In this document: positions 33,973 to 45,249 of the stretch, piece after piece
Numbering within the stretch: the stretch's first letter is position 1
Layout: each line of letters opens with the position of its first letter
Assembly: GCA_016748015.1 (NCBI GenBank)
Contig: JAAOMT010000420.1
Coordinates: forward strand, 184,140 to 248,139
Direction: 5' to 3'
Length of the DNA stretch: 64,000 nt
Source of the DNA: Geosiphon pyriformis
Lineage: Eukaryota > Glomeromycota > Glomeromycetes > Archaeosporales > Geosiphonaceae
Made by a program: the position numbers and the translations under genes
The notes under the pieces: model-generated
Told to the model about the DNA's origin: nothing
What the model saw: only the letters and a program-made list of their open reading frames with translations
Database searches by the model: none

Positions 33973-34279
33973 AACTAACAAAAATCATTGAAAATTCAAA
34001 ATCAAGAATGCTAATGTCTTCAAGTGAACCAAATTTAGGGATTGCACTTCTGCCAAACTTTTAGTTCTTGCTGACAAATTTTCTGGTGCAAAATTTTGTG
34101 ATAATATAGATGCTATGTGGGCAATTTTGGAAGAGATCATGGTGGCTTTGGCTGATAAGGTTTTTTTAAGACATTGGTTTAGCAAGTTTTAGTGTTTAAG
34201 GAATAAACACTCTTCCAGGTTTTTTGGTTTGAAAATGTTGGTTGCTAAAGTTGTTAGAAAATTCAGCTCTGGTGACATG

Positions 34280-35987
34280 CCTGAGATTAATCGTCTTGTT
34301 AAGATGTGATCAACTCTGGATGATGCTAAGACTTATGCTTTCAATGATGTACTGTGTTTGGGAGTGAAATCTGTGAAGGTTTTCAAGCATTTGTCATTAG
34401 TTCATAAAGGATACAGAAAGTCTAAAATGCATGAATCAAAGCTGGCTGAAGAAGCTTCTATCAAAAAGATAATTGTAGAGCATATAGAAAACTTTTGTTC
34501 CAACAAAAGTAATATAATTCAGAGCATTTTGAAACAGCCTTTTCACAAGATAGTTCTGGATTACTTAATGATGGAAAATGAACTGGTTTTGGAGCTGGAG
34601 GAGGTGAAATTGAGTGTGGATCGGATTATGAAAGACTAGACAAGAAAGCATACAGTGCCTTTGGTTTTACTTGATTGCTGGACTTATTAGTACACACCTT
34701 TGGTCTATGTTAGAAATGATGCTTTTTCTGGTGTAATGTGTACAGTCAGTATGAATGAGTTGCTCTCAATTGTTGGTGGCCTGCCTAATAGTAAAGCCAT
34801 TGGCTTGTCTGGTATTCCCAATAAATTATGGAAACATAATGGTAAGATGGTGTTGGAGTGTTTTTTGGTGCTGCTGAATGCATATTTAGAGTCTGGTGGT
34901 ATGTCTGCACTGTAGAAGAGGGCTTGGATTTTGATGATTCCTAAACCTTATGACTGGGATGGAGTTCTTATGAACACTTGTCTCATAGCTCTAATCAAAA
35001 CTGCCAGAAAGATTCTGTCAAAAATTTTGTCTGATCATATTTTATTGGCATGTAGTAAGTTCAATATTCTCCGAGGTGATAACTTTTCAGTATTGAAGGA
35101 TATGTCCATGCAGTCTCCAGTGTTTGCTGTTGGATCAGTGGTTGAGGATGCTCTTGAAAAGAATAAGGAAATTTGGTTGGTCTTACAGGATATGCAGAAG
35201 GTTTATGATTTGGTTGGATGGCACCACTTAAGAAATAGTCTACGGCATATTAAAATGTATAAGAGATTTATCAAATTTTTTGGTAGCATACATGAGAATA
35301 GGGTTAAAAAAGTGATGACTGATTTTGGTTTGTCAGATGGTTATAGGGTGCATAATGGTTTGGATTAGGATGAGGTCTTTTCACCTCTTCTTTGGAAAAT
35401 CTTTTATAATCCACTTTTGTGTGAGGTTAAGAGGCATGAACAATTGTGTGGATATTGGATTGATTCTAAGTTTGTTTCAAAAACCAGCAGAATTAAGAAT
35501 AATGATGAAAGGACTTCTTATTTTGCTGTAAGTGCATTTATTGATGACACTATTTGGATTGGAAACTGTTAAGCATTCATACAGTTTGCTCTGAATATTG
35601 TCAGTGAGTTCTTTGAGGTCAATGACATTTCTATTAACAGTAAAAAAACAGTAGTCATTCCCATCAATCAGAACATCAAGATTCTGTTATTGAATATTTG
35701 TGGTTGTCTTATCACTATTGCCAAGAAAAGAGAAGCTCATCATTATTTAAAAATTTTTTTGTCTATTAAGAGCTTATCTAAGCCAAGTGTTGCCAAAACT
35801 CATTCTGATGTCCATTTTTTTGTTAATGTTGTGCTTTGGAAGGCCATTACAGATAAACAATTCTCTTATTTAGTGTTGGCTGTCTCGTAGCTTATAATCA
35901 GTTATCAGACTCAGTTCAGTTTTGTTTTGTCAAATATGTGTCACAAATAGAATGTTATGGTTAGAAAAGATTTCAAGCTAAAAGCAG
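34280..35987 (+). pseudogene. LINE copy c reverse transcriptase
   Basis: RT blocks in order: GLPNSKAIGLSGIPNKLWK (34775-34830), WILMIPKPYDWDG, CLIALIKTARKILSKIL, LVLQDMQKVYDLVGW (catalytic Asp present), DGYRVHNGLD followed by a TAG in the GxxQG region, and AFIDDTIWIG (35535-35565) with the catalytic FIDD intact. Next comes the thumb (INSKKTVVIPI, HHYLKIFLS). The frame is cut within the following block at KDFKLKA by the solo LTR and resumes at 36983 in the same block. Confidence 0.82.
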
Positions 35988-36982
35988 TGTTACAAATAAA
36001 CTTGGTGGGGTATGGTAGTAATGTTTGGTGCTCGATTTTGGTGTTCTGGATTGGTTGGCTTTTCATTATCTCAATATTATCAGTCTCTAAAGGTCTATTT
36101 CTGCATGTAAATTTATCCATTGAGTTCTTTGATTATAAGGCACAAAGGTCGTATTTCATCGATTGCAACATTTTTGTAAAGATGAGTTTTTTGCTCCAAG
36201 CTAATAAGCATAGTTGTTAGGGTCTGGTGTTGTCTTTTCACTCTTCTGGTAAGCTTAACAAAATAAAGTTAATATTCAAAACCTAGGGAGAGCTGTCCTC
36301 TTTTACCAGGCTATCATGAAGTCTATTCTCAGACAGTCAATTTTACTATGTTGCTGTTCCACAAAAAGAAAGAAAGAAAGAAAGAAAGAAAAAAGAAAAG
36401 AAAAAGAAAAGAAAAGAAAAGAAAAGATTAGTATCATCAATTACCATGATCAAGAGCAATTGGTCCAAGTCGTTAATGGTTCAAGGTAATTATGCTAAAA
36501 GCATCTGTCCTAGAATAGAGGTAGGAAACAATAATTTCAATTGAAATGTAGACATTGGAGGAACAGGGATTTGCAATTTGGAATATATGATTTATTTAGG
36601 AATATGTGTATAAGCTAACAAATAAGAGAGTAAAAAAAATTGATTCTTGTCTAGCTGTCTGTCCTTTTTTCTAACTTCTATGACTACTTATTTTTATACA
36701 TTTTTTTGGTTTTACAGGATTGCTTTTAATTGTTATATTATTACTAGCTATTGCTTTGTTATTTCTGTTATTGCTTCATTATTCTACATTATTGCTAGTT
36801 ATCTTATGTTATAACATGTTATCTGACATTATTATATGCTATTCTGTGTTATCCTATGTTATCCTAAGTTATAACGTGTTATTTCACATTATTGTGTGTT
36901 ATCTTGTGTTATGTCACGTTTTGTTCACATTTTGGTCACGTTTTTCTCATAACTTGGATTGGTTTTTTCTACTCAGGTAACA
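35988..36982 (+). repeat. Solo LTR, family 2, inside LINE copy c
   Basis: 995 bp with TGTTAC...GTAACA ends and a perfect 4-bp target duplication GCAG (35984-35987 and 36983-36986). The LINE reading frame continues on both sides. The related copy at 53124-54196 shares most of its length. Its sequence is unlike the LTRs of A-C or D. It includes a GA-rich run and, at 36770-36915, a run of TGTTAT-containing repeats. Strand is given by similarity to the other copy and is otherwise arbitrary. Confidence 0.85.
36362..36427. repeat. (GAAA)n purine run in solo LTR
   Basis: Purine-only tract of GAAA and GAAAA units. A similar but not identical run occurs in the second copy at about 53518-53572. Confidence 0.9.
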
Positions 36983-38923
36983 GCAGATTTGTCCTGTAAC
37001 TTCCCTGATATGGCTTTATATTATCTCTCTTTGTATAATCTAAAGCTGTTTATGTAAGTACAATCTGAAGTGAAGGTAGCTGCTTTGGTCTCTTTTTCTA
37101 ATGCTGTGAACATTCTTGGTTGCTTGTTTGGTTATAGATTCTTGGACTTGCAGATTTTGAGTTGCACTCCTTTGAATCCTTTGCAGTTTCCTATTAGATT
37201 ATGTATTAGTCCAGTGAATAATTTTTTAGCAGATTTGGTAAAAATTTTTTTGGACAATGAGCTCTTTCTAGCAAACAATTTTCTGAATGCTTTTGGTAAT
37301 TCTGGTTGTTTTCCAATGTCATTTGTTCTTGGAAAGTCTTTGTACTTCGATTTTGTCTGTTCTCTGAGGGATTTTGAGATGGCTTTCGGTAATTAGCTTT
37401 TTGATAGGAAGGGTGGATTGTTGGATTAGAAAATCTTTCATTGTTGGAAGAAGTTGGATTCATGTGGCCCTGTTCCTCAATGGTTTGTGGTTGTGTCTAA
37501 GCATTTAATAGGTCTGGGTTTTCCTTTGTCTGGTTCTGCTAAACTTGATCAGTTGGGTGTTATGAACATTCTTGGGTTTGATAAGTTCTCTGCTGTGAAA
37601 GATGATTTGCATAATATTTGGTCTGGTTCTTTTGAGGTGTTTACTGATGGGTTTTTGAGAGAAGCTGGCTTTGCTGGTGTTGCTAGTGGAGCAGCTGCTT
37701 ATTTTCTGGTTTTGGACCTGGGTGTTGGTGTTTCTGTTCATGGTCTTGTGTCCTTTACAATGGCCAAATTACAGACTATTACTCTGTCCTTGAAATGTAT
37801 CCCATCTTCTAGTACAGTGTTTATGCATCTTGACAGTTAGGCTGCTATTGATGCTTGCTTAGCTAAACTGTTTTCTGCTGTGCCTAATTTTTGCAATCCA
37901 TGCTGGATTAAGAAACATCACATTTTTAACCTAATCAGAAAGAAGGATTTGAATATGGCTTGAGTTAAGCTTAAAGAACATTCAAGAATCTATGATAATA
38001 TAAGGGCTAATCTGATGGTGGATATGGCTGTTCACTTTCCCTTTTTACTTTTAGCTGAGATGTGTGAACACTTTTTGGTGACTGAAGACACATCTGTTTC
38101 TGGTAATGCTCACCATTTTATTAGAGATATCTTTTGGTCAGTTTGTCATGCTTGTTGGGAAGCTGGTCTTGGTCGCAATGTGATCCCACAAGAGCTGATT
38201 AGTTGTGTGAACTGGGCTGCTACAACAAAGGTGTGACATTTTGATTCTCATATGCTTGCTGGGTTTATTAGTCAAAAGTCTTCTAATCTGTGCATATACC
38301 TAATAAAGGCTGTGCACAGGTGGTTGCCAGTAGTAGTTAGAAAGAAGATGTATAACAAGTGTTACCCTGGTGTGTTGTGTTTGTTGTGTGACAAAATGGA
38401 ATTCTCTGATCATGCTTTTACTTGTGCCCATGATATTGGTGTTTATGATGAGGTTTTGGTCAAAGCTTCTGCTTATTGGTCTCTTTTGTCTGGTAATTTT
38501 ATTTTGTTTGTGTCTGCTATTTTGTGGGTTCTGTCTTAATGTTCCTTGGATGTTAGATTGTATGCTGTGGTGTGTAAGGGATTTGTGTTGAGTAAATGAT
38601 ATAAAGAGACTTATAGCACTTTTGAGGATAAAAAGAAAGTGGATGCTCAAGTTGTTGATTTTGTAAAGTCTGTTGTTGAGTTGCATTATGTAAAAACATA
38701 GTTAGTTAAATCTAGTCATAGGGTGGATATGGAGTGGGTCAGTCTAGTTTATGATGGTGGGATGATTTCTGGACTGTTTTATAGTGTGTTTTCAGTGTTA
38801 TCTGATGAGATGATTAAATTGCTTGGTGTGATTGAGTTTTTTGCAGTTAGTTTTGGTCATTGTGAGCCATGTAGTTTCTTTTCTGGTCTGAGTGGTGTAG
38901 TACAGATTAATATAGAAAAGTAG
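36983..38923 (+). pseudogene. LINE copy c: RT end, RNase H and C-terminal finger
   Basis: It resumes with DLSCNFPDMALYYLSLYNLK and continues ILGCLFGYRFLDLQIL, NNFLADLVKIFLDN. The RNase H at 37625-37940 has FTDGF (the catalytic Asp of the TDG motif), MAKLQTITLSL (family E replaced by K/Q) and MHLDS. Next comes the block SHMLAGFISQKSSNLCIYLIKAVHRW and the finger CLLCDKMEFSDHAFTCAHD (38375-38430), then a C-terminal domain (DEMIKLLGVIEFFAVSFG) ending at a TAG near 38921. Stops are frequent after 37830. Confidence 0.8.
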
Positions 38924-39058
38924 TGTTGTCTTGTCTGGCCTGAATGGCTAGCCACATGTAGTAAGTGTATGAGCCACATTTAGTTTAGGTCACTTAGTCT
39001 GGCTCTATATACTAGATAGCAGTTGGACTTCACTCATTAATTGCATTAATAAAAAAAT
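38924..39058 (+). other. LINE copy c 3' UTR and tail
   Basis: The block GGCTAGCCACATGTAGTAAGTGTATGAGCC followed by TTCACTCATTAATTG and an A-run is shared with copy b (30450-30584) and, in decayed form on the minus strand, with 26685-26750 and 39390-39450. Confidence 0.7.
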
Positions 39059-39369
39059 AATTAATTAATATTATTTTATTAAACTTAGTAAAAACAAATT
39101 TTATAGTTAATTTAAAAAAATTAATTAGAATTTTTTTAATATTTATTTTCTAATTTATATATTTATTTATTTATTTTAAATTAATATTTGATATAATATT
39201 TATTTTTATTGCCAAAATTTTAATCTTATTTAAGCTTAATTTAAACATAAATATTGATTAAAAAATTTTTTAAAATTTTAAATGAATAAAAACCTTTTAA
39301 AATTATTTATTTAATAAAAAATCTTTAATTTTTCAATTTTTTAATAAGTATAATCCAATTACTATCTAA

Positions 39370-41364
39370 TATATAGAATCAAGATTAAAAACTTTAATTA
39401 AATGTAATTTATACTTTTACTACATATAACCAGTCACTTGAACCAATTAAAACAATACTAAGCTCTTATATAAATTAACACTTTACTATTTAGACCAGAA
39501 AAAAACAAGTAAGACTTATAAAAACCAAAATTAATCTCAAAAAACTCATCAATACTAATTAATCTAATTATTTTATCTAATAATTCTGACACTAAATTAC
39601 AAGAAACATTAAATACTATTCCAAAATTACTGATTAAATTACATTTTTTTATATCTGTTTTGTATTTGAATCTAAACTTCCATAAATCTAAATAATATTA
39701 TTTACTCAAATTATATACAAAGTTAACTAAAATTTGGACAGTTTTTTATAATTCTTGAATATTTATACAGCTTTATTAAGCCAATTTTTAAGCATAAAAT
39801 TTTTGCAGAAAAGTATATACAGGCCAATATCTAATAAACATAAAAAAAAAGATTTCACAATCAAGAAAAATAATAAAAGATAAGACCTTGTCAAAGATTT
39901 TTAAATCATAATTTGGTCAAGCAAAATTTTTTTACAAAAATCAGATTTCTTGAAACAGATAAACACATAATTAAAGAACTCAATCTCTTCACACTACAAA
40001 TACAAAACATCTGGATAACTTTTATTATAAAGTTTTTTTTGACTGCAATAAACAATTTTTTATGAACTGCTTTTATGAAATATATATACAAACCAGCCAA
40101 AATCTTACTTGTAAAATCTAACAGCATATGTAAATTTGAATGTCAAACTACAACAGTCTAAATTCAATTAATATTTTAAATTAAAGAACAATTTATTACT
40201 TTGGAATTAAGTCTAGTCTTCTAGCAAATATAACTTACTAATTTATATATATATTGAACAAAATAATGAATATTACCAAAAACTAACAAATTATTAGTCT
40301 TAATAAAGCATTTGTGCACATTGCTGAACAACAACAGAGAAAAATAAGCAGTTTTACTTACTAAAGTATCTACTTTAATATTACTTAAAATGCATAATTT
40401 TTCTTAATTTTTAACTAAACTATTAAGAAATTTTTATTACTGTCTAAGTTTGCAATATGTTTTCTTTCTATTCAGCAATAGTTTTGAAAATCTGGATTTA
40501 GCAGCTCTAATTTTAAGATATATATATTAATAATAGTTTGGTTGTCTAAGTACACAATTACAGCACAAGAAAAGAGCACATATTTTAAAGCCAAAACAAC
40601 AATCTATAATTTAGCTATTGTCAATAACAACAATTTATTAATTCTAACACTAACATTCAAATTAACTTTGAAAAAATATGTGATAGTCCCATCAACCATA
40701 GTGAAAGAACCAAAATCTTTCAAAGATCTATCTGTATATATAATAATTACATTCAATTAAATTTTGTAAAAATGTTTTTTTAAATTCAAAAATTAATTTA
40801 TTAACAAAATATTACCATTTTCTGTTTTAGAAACTATGCTAAAAAAACCAGCACAAACTTAGTATTGTGCAAAAATTTTGATGTTAAAACAAACCAAAAA
40901 AGTACCAACTTCCTAAGATTTAACTTTTTTCAGCAATAAAATATTTTTTAATCCATAACTCCATCTTATTTATTTAAAAATATGTTACAAAAAGCTATAC
41001 TAAATTTTTTTAAAAAACCAATTTTTTTAAAATACAATAAAACTTCTAAGATACTTAACATAAAAAATTTGCCAAGACTAAAAAATATACAAGACAGATT
41101 ATTTGCTAATAAGAAACTATTGTCTAAAAAAATACACATTATTTTAGCCAAAAAATTGTTAAAAAGACTGACACACAATCTTACTGGATGCTGTAAAAAA
41201 TTCAAGAAAGCTTAGCCTAAAACTTGCAAATCCAAAAATTTGTATTCAAAAAGCTAATCAATAATTTTAGAAACATTCATAAAGACAATAATTAATACAA
41301 TTTTTTTTTCAGCTTGAATTTGTTCAAATATTTTCAGATCATAAAATAAAGAATAATACAATGT
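39370..41364 (-). pseudogene. Hypermutated LINE relic on the minus strand
   Basis: Read from 41364 downward it gives YYSLFYDLKIFEQIQAE, FEYKFLDLQVLG, HPVRLCVSLFNNFLAKI (41205-41130) and the finger-side block AGLYIYFIKAVHKKL (40090-40050) with the cysteine region decayed to CICSVKRLSSLIMC. The 3' UTR motif sits at about 39450-39390. This is the same order as LINE copies c and d. Nearly every difference is toward A or T. It meets LINE copy d head to head near 41364, and both lack everything 5' of this point. Confidence 0.78.
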
Positions 41365-42085
41365 CTTATCTGGCCAGGTGGAATCTTAAGCTGAACTGAC
41401 ATCATTTCTGGCCGCTGGTGCTTTTATTGATAATACCATCTGGGTCAGTAACAGCCAGGCTGCTACACAACACATCTTCAATGTTGCTAGTAATTTCTTT
41501 CATTTGAATAATATTTTGATAAACAATGACAAGACTGTGGTCATTCCTATTAACTGTCAGGTCATTGCTCCTTATCTAACTATTAGTGATCTGCCAATTT
41601 TTATCGCTAAAAAAGGTGAATCTCATCATTATCTGGGGATTTTTTTATCTTCTGAAGGTCTTTTGAAGCCTAGCTTGGTTAAGGCACATTCGGATGTTTG
41701 GTTCTTTGTCAATCTCATTCTAAGAAAAGTTATTTCAGATAAACAGTTTGCTTATTTGGTGTCTTTAGTTCTTTTTCCTATCATTGGCTACAGAACTCAG
41801 TTCAGTTTTATTCCTCTTAGTGTGTGTAATAAATGGAACGCGTTGATTTGCAAGGGCCTGAAATCCAAATCTGGGCTGCCTCTGGACTTTCCCAATGATG
41901 TGCTTCATCATTCTTCCTTGTACAATTTAAAAACTTTTGAGCAGATTCAGGCTGAAAGCAAGTCAGCTTCTGTCATTGCTTTTGCGAATTTGGTTGGTGT
42001 TTTGGGTTGCTTGTTTTCTCATAGATCTCATGATCTCCAGATTTTCAGCTGGTGCCCTCATTACCCTTTGTTGTTTTTTGTTCAT
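41365..42085 (+). pseudogene. LINE copy d, part 1: RT C-terminal half
   Basis: AGAFIDNTIWVSNSQAA has FIDN in place of catalytic FIDD. It is followed by an open frame of 203 codons (41504-42115) through NNDKTVVIPIN, HHYLGIFLSSEGLLKPSL, VCNKWNALICKGLKSKSG, LPLDFPNDVLHH and SHDLQIFSWCPHYPLLFFVH. At 42086 the LTR of element B begins and the frame is lost. The continuation (CIRVSPLNNFLAG) starts at 51883. Confidence 0.82.
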
Positions 42086-43034
42086 TGTTACTGGAGGTTT
42101 TTGGTTTCTTCTTAGCTTTTATATGTTTGTTGTAATGCTGTTAATTCATGACTATAGGAAGTGTTTGAATCTCTGATAACTGAATTTATCCTCAAATTAT
42201 CTCCTATAATTTGAATTGTTGGGCTTATAGTGGAATGGCCAATTCTGTGCCAGTTACTTTATGTAGTTACATTGTAGTAAACATCAACTCTTTCCTAGGA
42301 ATTGCTCGTCTGAAAGCTTACTAAAATGTGTAGTTACTTTGCTGTGAAAGTCAACTCTTCTACAGGAATCTCATCTGTAAGCTATCTTAATGATTGTAAT
42401 AAGAAAATACAAGAAAATAAAAGAAATGTAAAAGAAATAGAATTCTGTCAAAGGAAACGTTTTCTATCCAGGCCTAAAGTCACTAACAGTTTACTGAAAT
42501 TGGTAGCTAATCAATTTTAAAACGTTAGTTAAATTTTTGGAGATTTTCCAAGTGCAATATTTAAAGAAATTGGTTTTTTGAATTATTTGATATTTTATTT
42601 CTTTTTGTGTGTGTAAGAATGGTTCTAAGTGATAAATCTAAAGTAAGATACATTTTCTTGAAGAGAGAAGCTCTTCTTTTATACAACTTGTCATAACACT
42701 ATTCTATGAACTCGAACTTTGCTATTTTCTACAATTTTGTTGAACTAAAGATACATTTTGGCAAACTACAAGTTATTTCTGCAAACTATTAGATATTTTG
42801 GTGAACTATCAATTATTTCAGCAAATTTTTACAAATTTTGACAAACTTTTTGAATGTTATATAGTTTGGGGTATTGTATGATTGATCATTGCAATTAGGT
42901 TATTAGTTAAATGATAATTTTGGACATTTTGCTAATGTAATAAGTGATAATTTGAAACGATAATATATGCTAATTAATAATAGGAATAAAGATAATGTTA
43001 TGCTAAATAATATCTCTAATTTCGTCTGGTAACA
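42086..43034 (-). repeat. Element B 3' LTR
   Basis: TGTTAC...GTAACA ends. Compared with the partner LTR it lacks 27 bp near 42900. It includes the ORF3 stop codon at 43003-43005. Confidence 0.9.
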
Positions 43035-43722
43035 TAACCTCCTCTTCAAGACTGAGCTCCATCAAAATCCAAGTACTGTCTGTAATTTCCAGATAATAAT
43101 CCAAAATTATTGAAGAAATTTGGTCTGAAAATTGTTGAAATTTCAGTTCTATGAGCTTTTCAATGTATTGAATCTTCAAAGGTTGTAAAATTAGGTTTTG
43201 TAGGACATTTTCACAGGTGTGGAATAGATCATAAAGTCTAAGAGCAGCTCTAAGCTTGTAGTGACTGTTTGTTGGTCCAGCTGTTGTCTTGAATTTGTTG
43301 TGGAGTTGTTTCTGAATAGCTTCTTTTGTGAGATTTGCTGTTGTAAGTTCCAGTTTTCATTTGTAGAGTGTTTTTCCAATGTGGAAATATCTATAGATTG
43401 GAGGGTATTCAGTGCTTTTCTTATTGAGACACAGTTGAAGTCTTTATTGAATTGTAACATTTAGTGGAATACTAATTGAAGTGAGTATTAAGTTTTCTCT
43501 TAAAGCAAGCTTTAAAAGTTCTGGCAGATGAATTCCAGAATAATTTTTTGTGTTCTTCTTATACGAGTGATATTTTCATGCATTTGGGGCTAAATTTGTA
43601 ACTACTTCTGTTTGGGTATAATTAATGTGGTTTCCAGTAACAGTAATGGATAATTCGGGTATTGTTTTTAAAGCTAACTTTAATTTTTGGAATAATTGTT
43701 GAATGTTTTGAGGAATAATCAT
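43003..43722 (-). pseudogene. Element B ORF3
   Basis: 240 codons from ATG 43722-43720 to TAG 43005-43003, exactly the length of ORF3 in A and also ending inside the LTR. It starts MIIPQNIQQLFQKLKLALK with an intact Gln5. Three internal stops (TGA for Arg in the NA-x-KYHSYKK block, TAA for Gln in VTIQ-x-RLQL, TGA for Trp in LYK-x-KLELTTAN) sit at places where A or C is open. The three copies carry different stops, so the ancestral frame was open throughout. Function unknown. Confidence 0.75.
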
Positions 43723-43849
43723 TATAAGAGATTTAAAAATAAAAGAAAATTATTTTTGGTGTATGAGTTTTTATATTATTTTTGTTTTGTTTTTGTGAGA
43801 TTGTTTCTAAATTATAAGGAGATAACTATAATAATAAATTTAAATTAAG

Positions 43850-45240
43850 TGTTCAAGTTGGAGGGTTGTTCAATAACAACTATTGGTTCTAAATTTCAGA
43901 GAATATCTTTGGGATTGATTAAAAGGGAATGTGTACCAATTTGTAAAATTAATGATTCAAGATTGTTTCTAGAATTATAGTGTTTCAAACAATCTCTATG
44001 TACAACTTTTGCTAGGATTTTGTCATCAAGTCTTAGCTTGTATAATTCATTGCCTAGAATTTCATGGATAAAAATGGTCTATCCTATTTATTTTTAAATT
44101 TTCCACTTCATTGTTTTTCAGCTTTAGTTCTGTGTAAGAGAACTTTGTTTCCAATTTAAATTTATTGGTAACTGGAGGCAATTTGTTGTCATGCTGTTCT
44201 TTTTGTTGAGCTTGGAAGTGTCTAATATGGGTGGCTGCTATTTGTTGTTTTCCTTCCAACGTGCTAAGCAGAGTGTAGGCTCTTCATTGTAGTGTTTTCT
44301 GAAAGTTGTCTTTATTAATTGGTTGTACTGAGTATGTTTCTATTGTGAAACTAATTGGTAATATTGTTGTCTTTCTGTAGGTTAAATCAAATAATGTGTG
44401 TTTTGTGGTATCTTGTTTTAGTGTTTTATATGCTAGTAACACTAATGGAATAAAGAGATCTCATTCTTGCTCAAAATTGGTTGAGACTTTGGCTAATGAT
44501 TTACACAATGTTTTGTTGAAACATTCTACAAGTCCATTTGTTTGTGGATGGTAGGGCGAAGATAATGGTCTCTTAACATTAAATCATTCACAAATTTCCT
44601 GGATTAAATTGTTCACAAAATGTGTTCTTTGATCAGATAAAAGTTTTATTAGGCATTTATGTCTACAAATAATGTCTTTGTAGATGAAATTTGCTACTGA
44701 TTTTGCATCTGCTCGTTGAATGGTTCTGGCTTCGGGCCATTTGGTAAGATAGTCTACAGCTACTGCAATATAACAGTTTCTTTGGTTTGTGATAAGTAGT
44801 GGTCTGACTAAATTGATACCAACTCGGTCAAAAGACTGTGCAATTTTGATTGGATTTAAAAGTTCTGTAGGACAAGTTCCTCCTCTTCTTTAACAACTAT
44901 CATAAGACTTAATGTATTCATGAATGTCTTTTCTCATTTGAAGCCAAAAATAATATTCTAGTGTTTTCTGGGTGGTGCTGTCTTTTCCTAGGTGTGCTAA
45001 TAAAGGGTCTGAGTACATGTTATATAAAATGGTTTCTTTTTTATGTTCTTGTATTAATCTGAGTGGATTGTCTGGGTTTCTGAAGTTTTGATAATAAATC
45101 ATGTTGTTGTGTAAGAGGTATTGTTTGGCTTGTTGTTGTAACTAATGTTTTTTATCTGGAGACCAATCTGTTGGGATTGTTAATGTCTCCAAATATTGTT
45201 TAAGATTGTTGTAGTTTTCAGGATTCATTGTTTGTTGTTT
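43850..45240 (-). pseudogene. Element B integrase
   Basis: Zinc head at 44890-45030 (MYSDPLLAHLGKD, YIKSYDSC with the first Cys as Tyr), then core blocks corresponding to A (RVGINLVRPL region, KWPEARTIQRADAKSVA, ICRHK). The C-terminal block is at 44062-44160 (KLPPVTNKFKLE). Stops and shifts are more frequent than in A. No chromodomain. Confidence 0.82.
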
Positions 45241-45249
45241 TGTTATTAA

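Larger units (their letters stand above)
31150..39058 (+). mobile_element. LINE copy c, near full length, inactive, with nested solo LTR
   Basis: A non-LTR retrotransposon with, in order, ORF1 (RRM-like, zinc knuckle), apurinic-type endonuclease, RT, RNase H and a C-terminal Cys/His finger, a 3' UTR and an A/T tail. A 995-bp solo LTR (35988-36982) interrupts the RT C-terminal region. Without it the element is about 6.9 kb. Many stops and shifts make it inactive. The RNase H places it near Tad1/I-like clades, which is inference. Confidence 0.85.

Noticed and set aside
33554-33973. LINE copy c as an active element
   Set aside because: The endonuclease motifs are altered (NEDFN, TNH), and stops and shifts occur in ORF1, endonuclease, RT and RNase H.
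36720-36980. Hydrophobic open frame that looks like a membrane protein
   Set aside because: It is the translation of the TTAT-rich repeat in the solo LTR and occurs again in altered form at 53812-54243; the frame is not conserved.
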